Origin: Sulfurovum sp.
Lineage (GTDB): Bacteria; Campylobacterota; Campylobacteria; Campylobacterales; Sulfurovaceae
Length of the DNA: 39,680 nucleotides
NCBI GenBank assembly: GCA_020726105.1
Contig: DYTF01000006.1
Coordinates: 1-39,680 of the forward strand
Direction: 5' to 3'
In this document: positions 16,622 through 24,485 of the stretch, in pieces
Layout of the letters: each line of letters opens with the position of its first letter
How positions within the stretch are numbered: the first letter of the stretch is position 1
Translations under genes and position numbers: made by a program
The notes under the pieces: model-generated
Told to the model about the DNA's origin: nothing
The model's database searches: none
The model's input: the letters and a program-made list of their open reading frames with translations, nothing else

Positions 16622-17086
16622 TCAAGCCTTTTTATTTAATGTTTGAATTCTCATCAACTCCAACACATCGTATTTGTCTTTAGGTCTGTTGGTGGCAGTT
16701 TTGTTTTTGATGAGGTCATGTAGGCTTATAAAATGAATTGTTTCACCAAATAGACTATTATTGGTTTTGTTCTTCCATGCTTGCGAAAATTCAACACCAT
16801 CAATATCGGTTAGTACATCGATACGCATAGGCTCTAAACCTATTTGTAGTACCATATTTTCCGTGTTGAGTTCATCAACTGTAATCTCATAAGGAATAGG
16901 GAACTCATTAAAAGCTTTTTGTATATTTTTTGCATTATCTACAGACTTTTCAATCCATAGGTCTATATCAAGAGTGTGTCTACTGTAACCATAGTTACCC
17001 ATAGCATACGCACCAACCACTAGATACTTGACATTGTGTTTGTTGAAGAGTTGTAGCATATCCTTATAATCATCAAAATAATCCAT
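16622..17086 (-). CDS. Nucleotidyltransferase-fold protein (AbiEii/DUF6036-like)
   Basis: This 154-residue protein contains VGAYAMGNYGYSRHTLDIDLWI (given as positions 24-45): the glycine-rich loop then D40-x-D42, the metal-binding pair of the minimal nucleotidyltransferase fold. It continues with MRIDVLTDIDG and SLHDLIKNKTA...RPKDKYDV, as in AbiEii- and DUF6036-type proteins of accessory loci. It begins four bases after a 66-residue gene. The sequence is more AT-rich than murF beside it. A toxin or defence role is possible from the family; activity is inferred. Confidence 0.75.
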   Translation of the reverse strand: MDYFDDYKDMLQLFNKHNVKYLVVGAYAMGNYGYSRHTLDIDLWIEKSVDNAKNIQKAFNEFPIPYEITVDELNTENMVLQIGLEPMRIDVLTDIDGVEFSQAWKNKTNNSLFGETIHFISLHDLIKNKTATNRPKDKYDVLELMRIQTLNKKA

Positions 17087-17090
17087 CTAT

Positions 17091-17291
17091 TTAAACTTTT
17101 GTGGTTCTGATTGATATTTTAGTTTTATCTAATCGTGGTGGGTATTTACCGTGTATTTCAAAATAGTGTTGTGCTGTCATTGCAGTCATCATCTTAAATA
17201 GCTCATCACCCGTTAATCCAAAGATAAAACTATGGTGCGCCTCATCATGGATGGACATTTTGTTTACAGTAATTACCCTATCTTTTTTCAT
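17091..17291 (-). CDS. Small protein cotranscribed with the nucleotidyltransferase
   Basis: This 66-residue protein (MKKDRVITVNKMSIHD start, SFIFGLTGDELFKMM middle, basic C-terminus KTKISIRTTKV) is not recognised. The gap to the nucleotidyltransferase start is four bases, so the two form a transcription unit, the size pattern of an antitoxin-toxin pair. A minus-strand TATAAT lies at 17329-17324. No DNA-binding fold is obvious, so regulator function cannot be claimed. Confidence 0.6.
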   Translation of the reverse strand: MKKDRVITVNKMSIHDEAHHSFIFGLTGDELFKMMTAMTAQHYFEIHGKYPPRLDKTKISIRTTKV

Positions 17292-17399
17292 TTTATATCT
17301 TTTTTAGTGATGTATTTATAATGATTATAGACAAATCTTTATAAAACTTTTCTCTTATAGTGTTTTAAGGAGGTAATATCTCGAAATGTTCAGATAAAT

Positions 17400-17939
17400 T
17401 TAGAGAGATTCTTTGCTTTCATTGCTCTTTGTGTCATTGTCATCTGAGCCAAAGTCAAAATGAGTATCCAAATCAACATCAAACTCATACCACGCTTTGG
17501 GCTTTTCTTCACCACCCATTTTTTTGAAAAAGAGTTGATGGTGTTGGCCCTTAAGCAAGATGCCATCTACGCCGTTACTGCTGGCACGCACTACGCTAAA
17601 ACCTTCTGCTAGTGTTTCATGGAGTGCATGGCTTGCTAGAGCCTGCTTTTGGTTTCTGCACCCCATTTTCGTGGCGATGAGCATTGAGGACATGTTGTTT
17701 TCAGAGCTTGCATTGAGTCTACCCGAGATTTTGTTGCACCCGTCAAATCCACTGATATGCATTTTAGTAGAGTCAAATTCTAAAATGGTGCGAGATTTTC
17801 GCGTCCCATTACCGTCTACACTGCGTAGATGCCAGTTTCCGTCAAGCTCTTTGAGCTTTACACTGTTTTCCTCTGCCAAAAGTGCGCTACTGGTGATGAT
17901 GGTGAGGAGACAAAGAACAGCCATTTTTTGGTAAAACAT
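17400..17939 (-). CDS. Exported META-domain (HslJ-like) protein
   Basis: This 179-residue protein has a Sec signal peptide (MFYQKMAVLCLLTIITSSAL, cleavage near LLA-EEN). Its META domain has LDGNWHLRSVDG at its start, MHISGFDGCNKISGRLN (the conserved G-x-x-GCN-x-x-G core) and MLIATKMGCRNQKQALA. META domains occur in HslJ, a novobiocin-resistance-associated outer-membrane lipoprotein, and in secreted proteins of unknown mechanism. The final 40 residues are strongly acidic and repetitive (SDDNDTKSNESKESL). AAGGAAG lies upstream of the ATG. It is divergent from the lysozyme-like gene across a shared promoter. Confidence 0.85.
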   Translation of the reverse strand: MFYQKMAVLCLLTIITSSALLAEENSVKLKELDGNWHLRSVDGNGTRKSRTILEFDSTKMHISGFDGCNKISGRLNASSENNMSSMLIATKMGCRNQKQALASHALHETLAEGFSVVRASSNGVDGILLKGQHHQLFFKKMGGEEKPKAWYEFDVDLDTHFDFGSDDNDTKSNESKESL

Positions 17940-17965
17940 GAAAAATCTTCCTTATAAAACTTTTT

Positions 17966-17977
17966 TGCTATTATAGT
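17966..17977. promoter_or_regulatory. Divergent promoter with shared symmetric -10 (TATTATA)
   Basis: On the plus strand TGCTATTAT (TATTAT 17969-17974) forms an extended -10 for the gene at 18001. On the minus strand TATAAT (17975-17970) serves the META-domain gene at 17939. Both elements use the same seven base pairs. The same heptamer followed by GT also lies between the genes at 778 and 877. Confidence 0.5.
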
Positions 17978-18000
17978 AAAACTTGTATTATGGAGTCTCT

Positions 18001-18795
18001 ATGCGTTTATTTTTTTTCTTTATTTTTTCTTTTTCAGTACTTTTTGCTACACCACTGACTTTGAGTGACAAGCAAGCAGCGTTTATAGCACAAAAGGTAT
18101 GGCAAAATGAAGGCGCAGGGCTGGACAAGTATCTGGTGCACTGGAACGAAGGTGAAGACTTTGCATCGGTGGGCATCGGGCATTTTATTTGGTTTCCGAA
18201 GGGACATACGGAACGATTTAGGGAGGTGTTTCCTTTGGTGTTGGCATTTATGGAGGAAAAGTCTATTGAGATGCCCCGATGGCTCAACGCTCAAACACCG
18301 TTTCCTTGGCACACCAAAGTGGAATTTTTTGCTGCTAAAAATGCACAAAACAAGCAATATAGGGAGTTATTTGCATTTTTAAAGCGTACTATGTCCACTC
18401 AAGCTGCTTATATGGCAAAACGCCTTAATGATGCCTTGCCACAAATGCTCAGCACTCTTAAAGATATACAACAAAAAGAACTGATTGAAAAGCGTTTTTA
18501 TGAAGTGATGCACCATGCGAATGGCACCATCAGCGAACAAGGTGTGTATGTACTTTTGGACTATACTAACTTCAAGGGCGAGGGTACACTCAAGAGTGAA
18601 CGCTACAAGGGGCAAGGGTGGGGTTTGTTGCAAGTGCTTGAACACATGAACCCGCAAGAACCAAACAAACAAAAAGCTTTTGCGCTCTCAGCCAAAGCGA
18701 TGTTAAGCAGACGCATCAAAAACTCCCCACCTGCTAGAGGTGAAGAGCGTTGGCGCGCAGGGTGGAACAAGCGGCTAGAGACCTATTGGAAATAA
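18001..18795 (+). CDS. Secreted protein of a conserved family with a lysozyme-like signature
   Basis: This 264-residue protein has a Sec signal peptide (cleavage near residue 16-17). The mature N-terminus has WQNEGAGLDKYLVHWNEGED then FASVGIGHF. E37-G and G58-I-G-H61 recall the E...G-x-G-H pattern of GH24/T4-type lysozymes. Other conserved-looking blocks are LLDYTNFKGEGT, ERYKGQGWGLLQVLEHM and NSPPARGEERW. I recall the family as widespread in Proteobacteria and uncharacterised. A cell-wall hydrolase role is inference. GGAG precedes ATG 18001, which is a better start than TTG 17983. It is divergently paired with a META-domain exported protein, so both may act in the periplasm. Confidence 0.75.
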   Translation: MRLFFFFIFSFSVLFATPLTLSDKQAAFIAQKVWQNEGAGLDKYLVHWNEGEDFASVGIGHFIWFPKGHTERFREVFPLVLAFMEEKSIEMPRWLNAQTPFPWHTKVEFFAAKNAQNKQYRELFAFLKRTMSTQAAYMAKRLNDALPQMLSTLKDIQQKELIEKRFYEVMHHANGTISEQGVYVLLDYTNFKGEGTLKSERYKGQGWGLLQVLEHMNPQEPNKQKAFALSAKAMLSRRIKNSPPARGEERWRAGWNKRLETYWK

Positions 18796-18832
18796 GCTAC
18801 TCTAAAGATTAAAATCTTCTGTTTTGAAGTGA

Positions 18833-19021
18833 TGCAGTTTTTTTCATGATTGTTTCGAGTGTCTCATCTTTAGCTTGAGGAAAAAAAGCAGTAGGTACAT
18901 CATTACTAATGATGAGATGATGCTGTTCATTGTTTTTACAAAAAAGATCAATAAGATTCGTATCATCTGTGCAAGACTTATGAATAAAAAAGAGAGGATA
19001 GCTTATGAAAACCATTCCTAA
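18833..19021 (+). pseudogene. BrnT-family toxin remnant (C-terminal part only)
   Basis: This open frame, which has no credible start codon, encodes ...DEMMLFIVFTKKINKIRIICARLMNKKERIAYE, matching the C-terminal strands and helix of BrnT toxins (IRIISAR...KKER..YE). The N-terminal half, with the usual HGISFEEA segment, is not found upstream; a stop lies at 18830-18832. The 3' end overlaps the antitoxin start at 19005, exactly the arrangement in intact brnTA loci. It is interpreted as a decayed toxin gene. Confidence 0.65.
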
Positions 19022-19205
19022 ATTTACGACAGTAGAAGAAGAACAAACATTTTGGGAGAGCCATGACAGTACTGAGTTTCTGGATTGGGAAAAAGCAAAA
19101 AAAGTCAAACTTCCAAACCTAAATAAGAGTACAAAAACCATCTCGTTAAGGCTACTTGATCAGTCACTCATCAAGATGTTTTTGCAAAAAGAGTTAGGTT
19201 CTTAA
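19005..19205 (+). CDS. BrnA/CopG-type antitoxin with internal deletion
   Basis: This 66-residue protein begins MKTIPKFTTVEEEQTFWESHD, then LDWEKAKKVKLPNL and STKTISLRL, the standard opening of the CopG-type antitoxin family (PF12441) paired with BrnT. Family members then have about 15-18 residues of ribbon-helix-helix (a P-x-x-L...LA-x-x-x-x-VPYQ-like stretch) before SLIKMFLxE. Here ISLRLLDQ runs straight into SLIKMFLQKEL, an in-frame loss of the first RHH helix. DNA binding is therefore doubtful. The start overlaps the toxin remnant. Confidence 0.78.
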   Translation: MKTIPKFTTVEEEQTFWESHDSTEFLDWEKAKKVKLPNLNKSTKTISLRLLDQSLIKMFLQKELGS

Positions 19206-19225
19206 CCAAGATAGGTGACTTTTAG

Positions 19226-20860
19226 TTAAAAAAGTGCAGACACTATCTCTTGCGCTTCATCTTGTATCTGATTTAGATGTGCTTCGTCGATGAAGCTTTC
19301 GGCGTAGATTTTGTAGATGGGTTCTGTGCCTGAGGGGCGTAGGGCGAACCATCCGTTTTTGGCTACGACTTTGAGTCCACCTATGGCTGCACCATTGCCT
19401 GAGGCATGGGTTAAGATGGCTTCTATGGTTTCACCTGCAAGTGTGGTTGCTTTGATGTCAAGGGCGTTAAGGTTTTTTAGTTTTTTAGCCTGTTCGAGCG
19501 TGGCAGGTGCATCGATGCGTGCATAAATAGGCGCACCAAATTTTTGGGTAAGCTCTAGGTAGTGCACCCCTGGGTCACGGCCTGTGGTTGCGAGTATCTC
19601 AGCAGACAAGAGAGTCATGATGATGCCGTCTTTGTCAGTACTCCACACGCTTCCGTCTTTACGCAAGAAACTAGCACCTGCACTCTCTTCCCCCCCAAAA
19701 AAGACAGTACCGTTGGTCAGCCCCTCAACAAACCACTTAAACCCAACAGGCACTTCGATGACTTTTTTGCCCAGTGCATCTGCCACACGGTCTATCATCG
19801 AGCTGCTTACTAAAGTTTTGCCTATGCCAAGATTAGATTTCCAAAGTGGGCGGTTTTGGGCTAGGTAATTGATAGCAACACTGAGATAATGGTTGGGGTT
19901 CATGAGTCCTACACTTTTGGTGACGATGCCGTGACGGTCAAAGTCGGTGTCGTTTCCAAAAGCGATGTCGTACTTCTCTTTCATTGCCACCAGTCCTGCC
20001 ATAGCGTAGGAAGAGGAGCAGTCCATACGAATTTTGCCGTCTTTGTCACAGTGCATGAACGAAAAAGTGGAGTCAAGCGTATCGTTGAAAACCTCCATGT
20101 TGAGACCATATCGTTCTTTGATGGCAGAGTAGTACGCCATCCCAGAGCCACCCATCGCATCAGCACCGATGAAGATGCCCGACTTTGCAATGGCTTCCAT
20201 GTCGATGACATTTTGCAAATCATCGACATAAGGGGTAACATAGTCATACTCTACAAAATACGCTGAAGCAAATGCCTCATCTAGCGTGATTTTTTTGACC
20301 TCTTGGAGTCCATTTTCCATCAGTGCATTGGCGCGTTTTTCTGTCCAGTCTGTGACATCAGTATCAGCAGGCCCACCATGTGGCGGGTTGTACTTGAAGC
20401 CTCCATCTGAGGGAGGGTTGTGTGAAGGGGTGATGACGATGCCGTCACAGAGCACATCGGAGTTTTTATTGTGTGTCAAAATGGCATGGGAGATGACGGG
20501 CGTAGGGGTGTAAGCTAAATCTTTGGCGATGTACACGCTCACCCCATTGGCGCAGAGTACTTGCAAAGCAGAGAGCTGTGCAGGATACGAAAGCGCATGG
20601 GTATCCATCCCCATAAATAAAATCCCCGTGATGCCAGCTTCTCTTCGGTAATCGCAGACGGCTTGTGTGACGGCTAGTATGTGGTTTTCGTTAAAACTAC
20701 CTAAAAGCGAAGAGCCACGGTGACCTGAAGTACCAAACGCGATGCGCTGTGTTGGGTTTTTGGTGTCGGGTATTTTGGTGTAGTATTCACTGATGAGCCT
20801 TGGAATATTAACAAGGATTGATTTGGGTGCCAGCTTGCCTGCATCGGGATGAAGAGCCAT
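19226..20860 (-). CDS. pgm: Phosphoglucomutase (alpha-D-glucose-specific)
   Basis: This 544-residue cytosolic enzyme interconverts glucose-1-phosphate and glucose-6-phosphate, linking glycogen and nucleotide-sugar synthesis to glycolysis. It shows FGTSGHRG (42-49), the phosphoserine loop TPSHNPP with S146, the magnesium loop [12 protein letters not shown], the sugar-binding [10 protein letters not shown] and the C-terminal phosphate-binding [12 protein letters not shown]. Length and motif order match E. coli Pgm. It is convergent with the antitoxin gene and divergent from the TRAP gene. Confidence 0.97.
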   Translation of the reverse strand: MALHPDAGKLAPKSILVNIPRLISEYYTKIPDTKNPTQRIAFGTSGHRGSSLLGSFNENHILAVTQAVCDYRREAGITGILFMGMDTHALSYPAQLSALQVLCANGVSVYIAKDLAYTPTPVISHAILTHNKNSDVLCDGIVITPSHNPPSDGGFKYNPPHGGPADTDVTDWTEKRANALMENGLQEVKKITLDEAFASAYFVEYDYVTPYVDDLQNVIDMEAIAKSGIFIGADAMGGSGMAYYSAIKERYGLNMEVFNDTLDSTFSFMHCDKDGKIRMDCSSSYAMAGLVAMKEKYDIAFGNDTDFDRHGIVTKSVGLMNPNHYLSVAINYLAQNRPLWKSNLGIGKTLVSSSMIDRVADALGKKVIEVPVGFKWFVEGLTNGTVFFGGEESAGASFLRKDGSVWSTDKDGIIMTLLSAEILATTGRDPGVHYLELTQKFGAPIYARIDAPATLEQAKKLKNLNALDIKATTLAGETIEAILTHASGNGAAIGGLKVVAKNGWFALRPSGTEPIYKIYAESFIDEAHLNQIQDEAQEIVSALF

Positions 20861-21084
20861 GATATGCCTTTTAAAGTGTAAGATGAGTGACAGTTTAGCG
20901 TTTCTATTTTATGATTATGCATAAAGAAGTGCCATAAAACTAAAATGATAGTCTTAATCTTTCAATACTTTTTACGCTAAAATACACGACTTTAAACAGG
21001 CAAGGGATGGTGCAATTATACATAGCACTCTTATTAAAAAAGGAAAATTTTGGAACAAAAAATAAACACCGTTGCGGGTATGGT

Positions 21085-22962
21085 ATGAATCTTAAAATTG
21101 CAAGCCATATAGACACAATAAGTAAATACGCAGGCGCTATGGCGGCGTTTTTGGTGGTGCTTCTTTCTTTGTTGGTGTTTTATGATGCCACTGCGCGTTA
21201 TCTGTTTGGTTCGGGGTCTATAGCGTTACAGGAGATAGAGTGGCATCTCTTTGATGCTGTTTTTTTGCTGGGTCTTAGTTATGCACTCAAACATGACAAA
21301 CATGTCAGGGTGGACATCTTTTTTGAGCACTATAGTAAAGAAACAAAAGCTGTTGTGCAGATACTCTCGATGCTGTTTTTGGTCATCCCTTTTTCTGCGG
21401 TGTTTTTGGCAGATGCTTGGGGTATGTTTTGGCAGAGTTATCTACAACAGGAGATCTCAAGCGACCCAGGCGGACTGACACACCGTTACATCATCAAGGG
21501 TGTGTTGGTATTGGCGTTTGTTCTGCTGGTGTTGCAGGCACTGAGTGAAGTGCTCAAAGCCTATCATAAACTGGAGAGTAAAAAGCGTTTCGTTAAAGCT
21601 TTAAGTGTTTCTGCGTTACTGGTAGGCAGTGTTTTTGTGGCTCACTATGGGGATGTGGCATTTTGGATAGAGCCGGTGTGGTTAATGTTTATCTTCTCTT
21701 TGGTGCTGCTCTTGGCAGGCTTTCAGGTGGCATTTGTGTTTGGTGCATCGGGACTTCTTTTTGCATTTATCTCTGATGAAGTAGGGCTGCACACTTTGGA
21801 GATGCTTCCCTACAGAACCTACGGCATCATGGAAAATGCCACTTTGATGGCAGTACCGCTTTTTGTCTTCATGGGGCTTGTGTTGGAGCGTTCAAAGATG
21901 GCGGAAGGTTTGCTGCTTTCCATGGGAAAACTCTTTGGTTCAGTGCGAGGAGGTTTGGCTATCTCTGTGGTGATTGTGGGCGCGATACTGGCTGCTAGTA
22001 CCGGCATTGTAGGTGCATCGGTGGTGATGATGAGCCTCATCGCACTTCCTTTGATGCTCAAACACAACTACAGTCCTGCTTTGGTTTCGGGGGTTATTAC
22101 CGCAAGCGGTACGCTGGGGCAGATCATACCGCCATCGGTGATACTCATCATCTTGGGTGATCAGATGCATCTTCCTGCGGGAGATTTGTTTCGTGCGGCG
22201 GTCGTACCAGGGTTACTTCTGGTAGTACTCTATATCGTCTATATCTTTTTTGCCGCACTGCTAAACAAAGAGCTTGCGCCTGCTATTGTGCTAGATGAGC
22301 CTTATATGCAGATACTTAAGACTGCCATCAAAGAGATTATCCCTGTGTCGTTACTCATAGCCGTGGTATTGGGTAGTATCTTTGCGGGCATTGCATCTCC
22401 GACTGAGTCTGCTGCTATCGGGGTCTTGGGGTCTGTGTTACTTGCTTTGGGTAAGGGAAGTTTTTCGTATGCGTTACTTCGCTATGCAGCCATAGAGACT
22501 GTGAAGCTCACCGCGATGATATTTATGATACTCATCGGTGCTACGGCTTTTTCTTTGGTGTTTAACGAACTGGGCGGACAAGAGATGGCGGTTGCGTTTT
22601 TTGCGCAAGACATGAACGACAAATGGATGTTTGTAGGGCTGGCTATGCTGGTCATTTTTATACTAGGATTTTTCATAGACTTCATTGAGATAGCGTTTAT
22701 TGTAGTGCCCATCTTAGTGCCCATCGTGGCATTGTTGGGGATTGACCCTCTATGGTTTGGCATACTCATCGCGATGAACCTGCAGGCTTCTTTTTTGACA
22801 CCACCTTTTGGGTTTGCGTTGTTTTATCTTAAAGGTGCAGCAGGTGACAAGGTGAGCACTGCAGCTATCTATAAAGGGGTTGTACCTTTTATACTTTTGC
22901 AGATTGTGGCATTGCTCATTGTGGTAGTGTTTCCTGAACTTATCTATCTGTTTGATAAGTGA
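21085..22962 (+). CDS. TRAP transporter permease, fused small (DctQ) and large (DctM) subunits
   Basis: This inner-membrane protein of about 625 residues has a DctQ part (about 1-190) with YDATARYLFGSGSIALQEIEW and HVRVDIFFEH, joined to a DctM part with AAVVPGLLLVVLYIVY, ITASGTLGQIIPPSVILIIL, FADP-like SPTESAAIGVLG and a C-terminal NLQASFLTPPFGFALFYL. TRAP carriers use ion gradients and a periplasmic DctP to take up organic acids. No DctP gene is adjacent. The start is uncertain: ATG 21085 gives a normal DctQ N-terminus, while an in-frame ATG at 21007 adds 26 residues. A TAAAAT -10 candidate lies at 20978-20983. Confidence 0.92.
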   Translation: MNLKIASHIDTISKYAGAMAAFLVVLLSLLVFYDATARYLFGSGSIALQEIEWHLFDAVFLLGLSYALKHDKHVRVDIFFEHYSKETKAVVQILSMLFLVIPFSAVFLADAWGMFWQSYLQQEISSDPGGLTHRYIIKGVLVLAFVLLVLQALSEVLKAYHKLESKKRFVKALSVSALLVGSVFVAHYGDVAFWIEPVWLMFIFSLVLLLAGFQVAFVFGASGLLFAFISDEVGLHTLEMLPYRTYGIMENATLMAVPLFVFMGLVLERSKMAEGLLLSMGKLFGSVRGGLAISVVIVGAILAASTGIVGASVVMMSLIALPLMLKHNYSPALVSGVITASGTLGQIIPPSVILIILGDQMHLPAGDLFRAAVVPGLLLVVLYIVYIFFAALLNKELAPAIVLDEPYMQILKTAIKEIIPVSLLIAVVLGSIFAGIASPTESAAIGVLGSVLLALGKGSFSYALLRYAAIETVKLTAMIFMILIGATAFSLVFNELGGQEMAVAFFAQDMNDKWMFVGLAMLVIFILGFFIDFIEIAFIVVPILVPIVALLGIDPLWFGILIAMNLQASFLTPPFGFALFYLKGAAGDKVSTAAIYKGVVPFILLQIVALLIVVVFPELIYLFDK

Positions 22963-22982
22963 TAGTTGGATGCAAGAGAGTC

Positions 22983-23681
22983 ATGACAAAATATAATAGC
23001 CTCAAAAGAATAGACGCACACCTCTCAAGTCTTGGTTACTGCTCACGAAGTGAAGCAAAGCGATTTTTGACTCACTTCGATGTGAGGGTAGATGGCGTGC
23101 GCGTTTTTGATGGAAGTAAAAAAGTACGACACGGTAGCTTAAGCGTGGATGGTGAAGCACTAGACCCAGAACAGTTGTTCATCCTGATGCATAAGCCCTC
23201 AGGCGTCATCTGCTCCCATGATGATGCAGGGGTACTCATTTATAGCCTACTACCCTTGCGCTATCAACGAAGAAACCCCAAAATCGCCACCATAGGAAGG
23301 CTCGATGCTGACACGACAGGCGTGATACTCCTCACCGACAACGGTACACTCAACCACCAACTTAGTAGCCCCAAAAGCGATATTAGTAAGGTGTATGAAG
23401 TCACACTTGTCCAAGCACTTAGAGGGGATGAAGCAGAGATTTTTGCTTCAGGTGAGTTAGTGTTGCGTGGTGAGAGCAAGGCTTTGCTGCCTGCAAACAT
23501 GCAAGTGCTTTGCACAACACAGGTGCGACTAGAGATAGATGAGGGCAGATACCATCAAGTAAAAAGAATGTTTGGCGCTGTAGGCAATAGGGTTGTAGCG
23601 TTGCATCGTGTGCGTTTTGGTGAGTATGATGTTGAGAATCTTGCACTTGGGGAGTATAGGGTTTTGGATTTTCCTGTATAA
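22983..23681 (+). CDS. rsuA: RsuA/RluB-type rRNA pseudouridine synthase
   Basis: This 232-residue protein has an N-terminal S4 RNA-binding domain (IDAHLSSLGYCSRSEAKRFL, VRVDGVRV) and the catalytic core with GRLDADTTGV (D108 the catalytic Asp), LMHKPSGVICSHDD and YEVTL. The C-terminal EGRYHQVKRMFGAVGN and VVALHR resemble RsuA, which modifies U516 of 16S rRNA. Assignment to RsuA over RluB/RluE rests on these C-terminal blocks and is moderately sure. The ATG at 22983 is preferred; a GTG at 22959 overlapping the TRAP stop is possible. Its last codons contain the -10 of the next gene. Confidence 0.88.
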   Translation: MTKYNSLKRIDAHLSSLGYCSRSEAKRFLTHFDVRVDGVRVFDGSKKVRHGSLSVDGEALDPEQLFILMHKPSGVICSHDDAGVLIYSLLPLRYQRRNPKIATIGRLDADTTGVILLTDNGTLNHQLSSPKSDISKVYEVTLVQALRGDEAEIFASGELVLRGESKALLPANMQVLCTTQVRLEIDEGRYHQVKRMFGAVGNRVVALHRVRFGEYDVENLALGEYRVLDFPV

Positions 23682-23682
23682 T
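23677..23682 (+). promoter_or_regulatory. -10 of a probable leaderless transcript
   Basis: TATAAT at 23677-23682 overlaps the rsuA stop. Initiation seven bases downstream would fall on or next to the A of the ATG at 23689. No ribosome-binding sequence lies between, which predicts leaderless translation. Confidence 0.5.
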
Positions 23683-23688
23683 ACATAC

Positions 23689-23916
23689 ATGGAAAAACAG
23701 ATACACATTACTTTTACCCAAAGCACCATAGATAATCTTCAGACATACTCTGAAATACTAGGCAAAGACATAGACAGCATGTTACATGAAGCATTAGAAG
23801 CGTACTTTGAAGCGCAACACCAAAAGCTGATGCAAAAAAACCAACAAGATGATAGTGCTTTAACCAATCTGGACTTTGATGAGTTTTGGAGTGGCGTAGA
23901 TGTGGACGAGGTGTAG
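23689..23916 (+). CDS. Small ribbon-helix-helix-like protein
   Basis: This 75-residue protein starts with one strand followed by two helices (IHITFTQSTIDNLQTYSEIL, then DIDSMLHEALEAYFEAQ), the layout of CopG/Arc-type ribbon-helix-helix regulators. An acidic tail follows (LDFDEFWSGVDVDEV). It has no Shine-Dalgarno and a TATAAT placed for initiation at the ATG. The next gene, a thioredoxin-like protein, starts three bases after its stop. It may regulate its own unit; it could also be an antitoxin, but no toxin is adjacent. Confidence 0.7.
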   Translation: MEKQIHITFTQSTIDNLQTYSEILGKDIDSMLHEALEAYFEAQHQKLMQKNQQDDSALTNLDFDEFWSGVDVDEV

Positions 23917-23919
23917 ACG

Positions 23920-24411
23920 ATGCAAAAGTGGCACATAAAAAGCATAGCTAAAGAGATACTCATCATGGCGCTGCTTGTTTTTGTGTTGAGTAATGTCATA
24001 AGCTACATTCGCAAACCAACACTTGACTCAGCACAACTCCCACCCTTAGAAGTAAATCTCATAGACGGCAGTGAATTTAAAGTATCAACAGGTAAACCCT
24101 TACTCATCCATTTTTGGGCAACATGGTGTCCCACCTGCAAGCTTGAAGCAGCCAATATAGAGCGGGTATCTAAGAGTTATGAGGTGCTTACCGTAGTGGT
24201 AAACTCAGGCTCAGATGGTGACATCCAAACATATATGAAGGAAAACAAACTCACTTTTAGAGTCCTAAACGATGCAAAAGGCATCTGGGCAAAAAAGTTT
24301 AAAGTACAAGCCTATCCTACAAGCTTTATCTATGATGCAAATGCAACTCTCAAGTTTACAGAAGTGGGCTATACCTCCACAGTAGGACTGATGGGTCGCT
24401 TAGCATTATAA
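23920..24411 (+). CDS. Membrane-anchored TlpA/ResA-like thioredoxin
   Basis: This 163-residue protein has an uncleaved N-terminal membrane anchor (about 12-30) and a periplasmic thioredoxin domain: LIHFWATWCPTCKLEAANI with the redox pair C70/C73, LTVVVNSG, and a cis-Pro loop in VQAYPTSFIYD. Such TlpA/ResA-type proteins reduce disulfides in periplasmic proteins, commonly for cytochrome c maturation. The start lies three bases after the stop of the small RHH gene, so they are likely cotranscribed. The partner protein is not identifiable from the window. Confidence 0.9.
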   Translation: MQKWHIKSIAKEILIMALLVFVLSNVISYIRKPTLDSAQLPPLEVNLIDGSEFKVSTGKPLLIHFWATWCPTCKLEAANIERVSKSYEVLTVVVNSGSDGDIQTYMKENKLTFRVLNDAKGIWAKKFKVQAYPTSFIYDANATLKFTEVGYTSTVGLMGRLAL

Positions 24412-24444
24412 GGTGTGTGTGGGCAAGTCTGTGTGCAACATTTG

Positions 24445-24453
24445 TGCTATAAT
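24445..24453 (+). promoter_or_regulatory. Extended -10 promoter for the TauE/SafE gene
   Basis: TGCTATAAT (TATAAT 24448-24453 preceded by TG at 24445-24446) is a perfect extended -10, predicting initiation near 24460. AAGGAG at 24475-24480 precedes the ATG at 24486. Confidence 0.65.
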
Positions 24454-24485
24454 CCTGCCATGTTTTGTGTATCTAAGGAGTGGAG

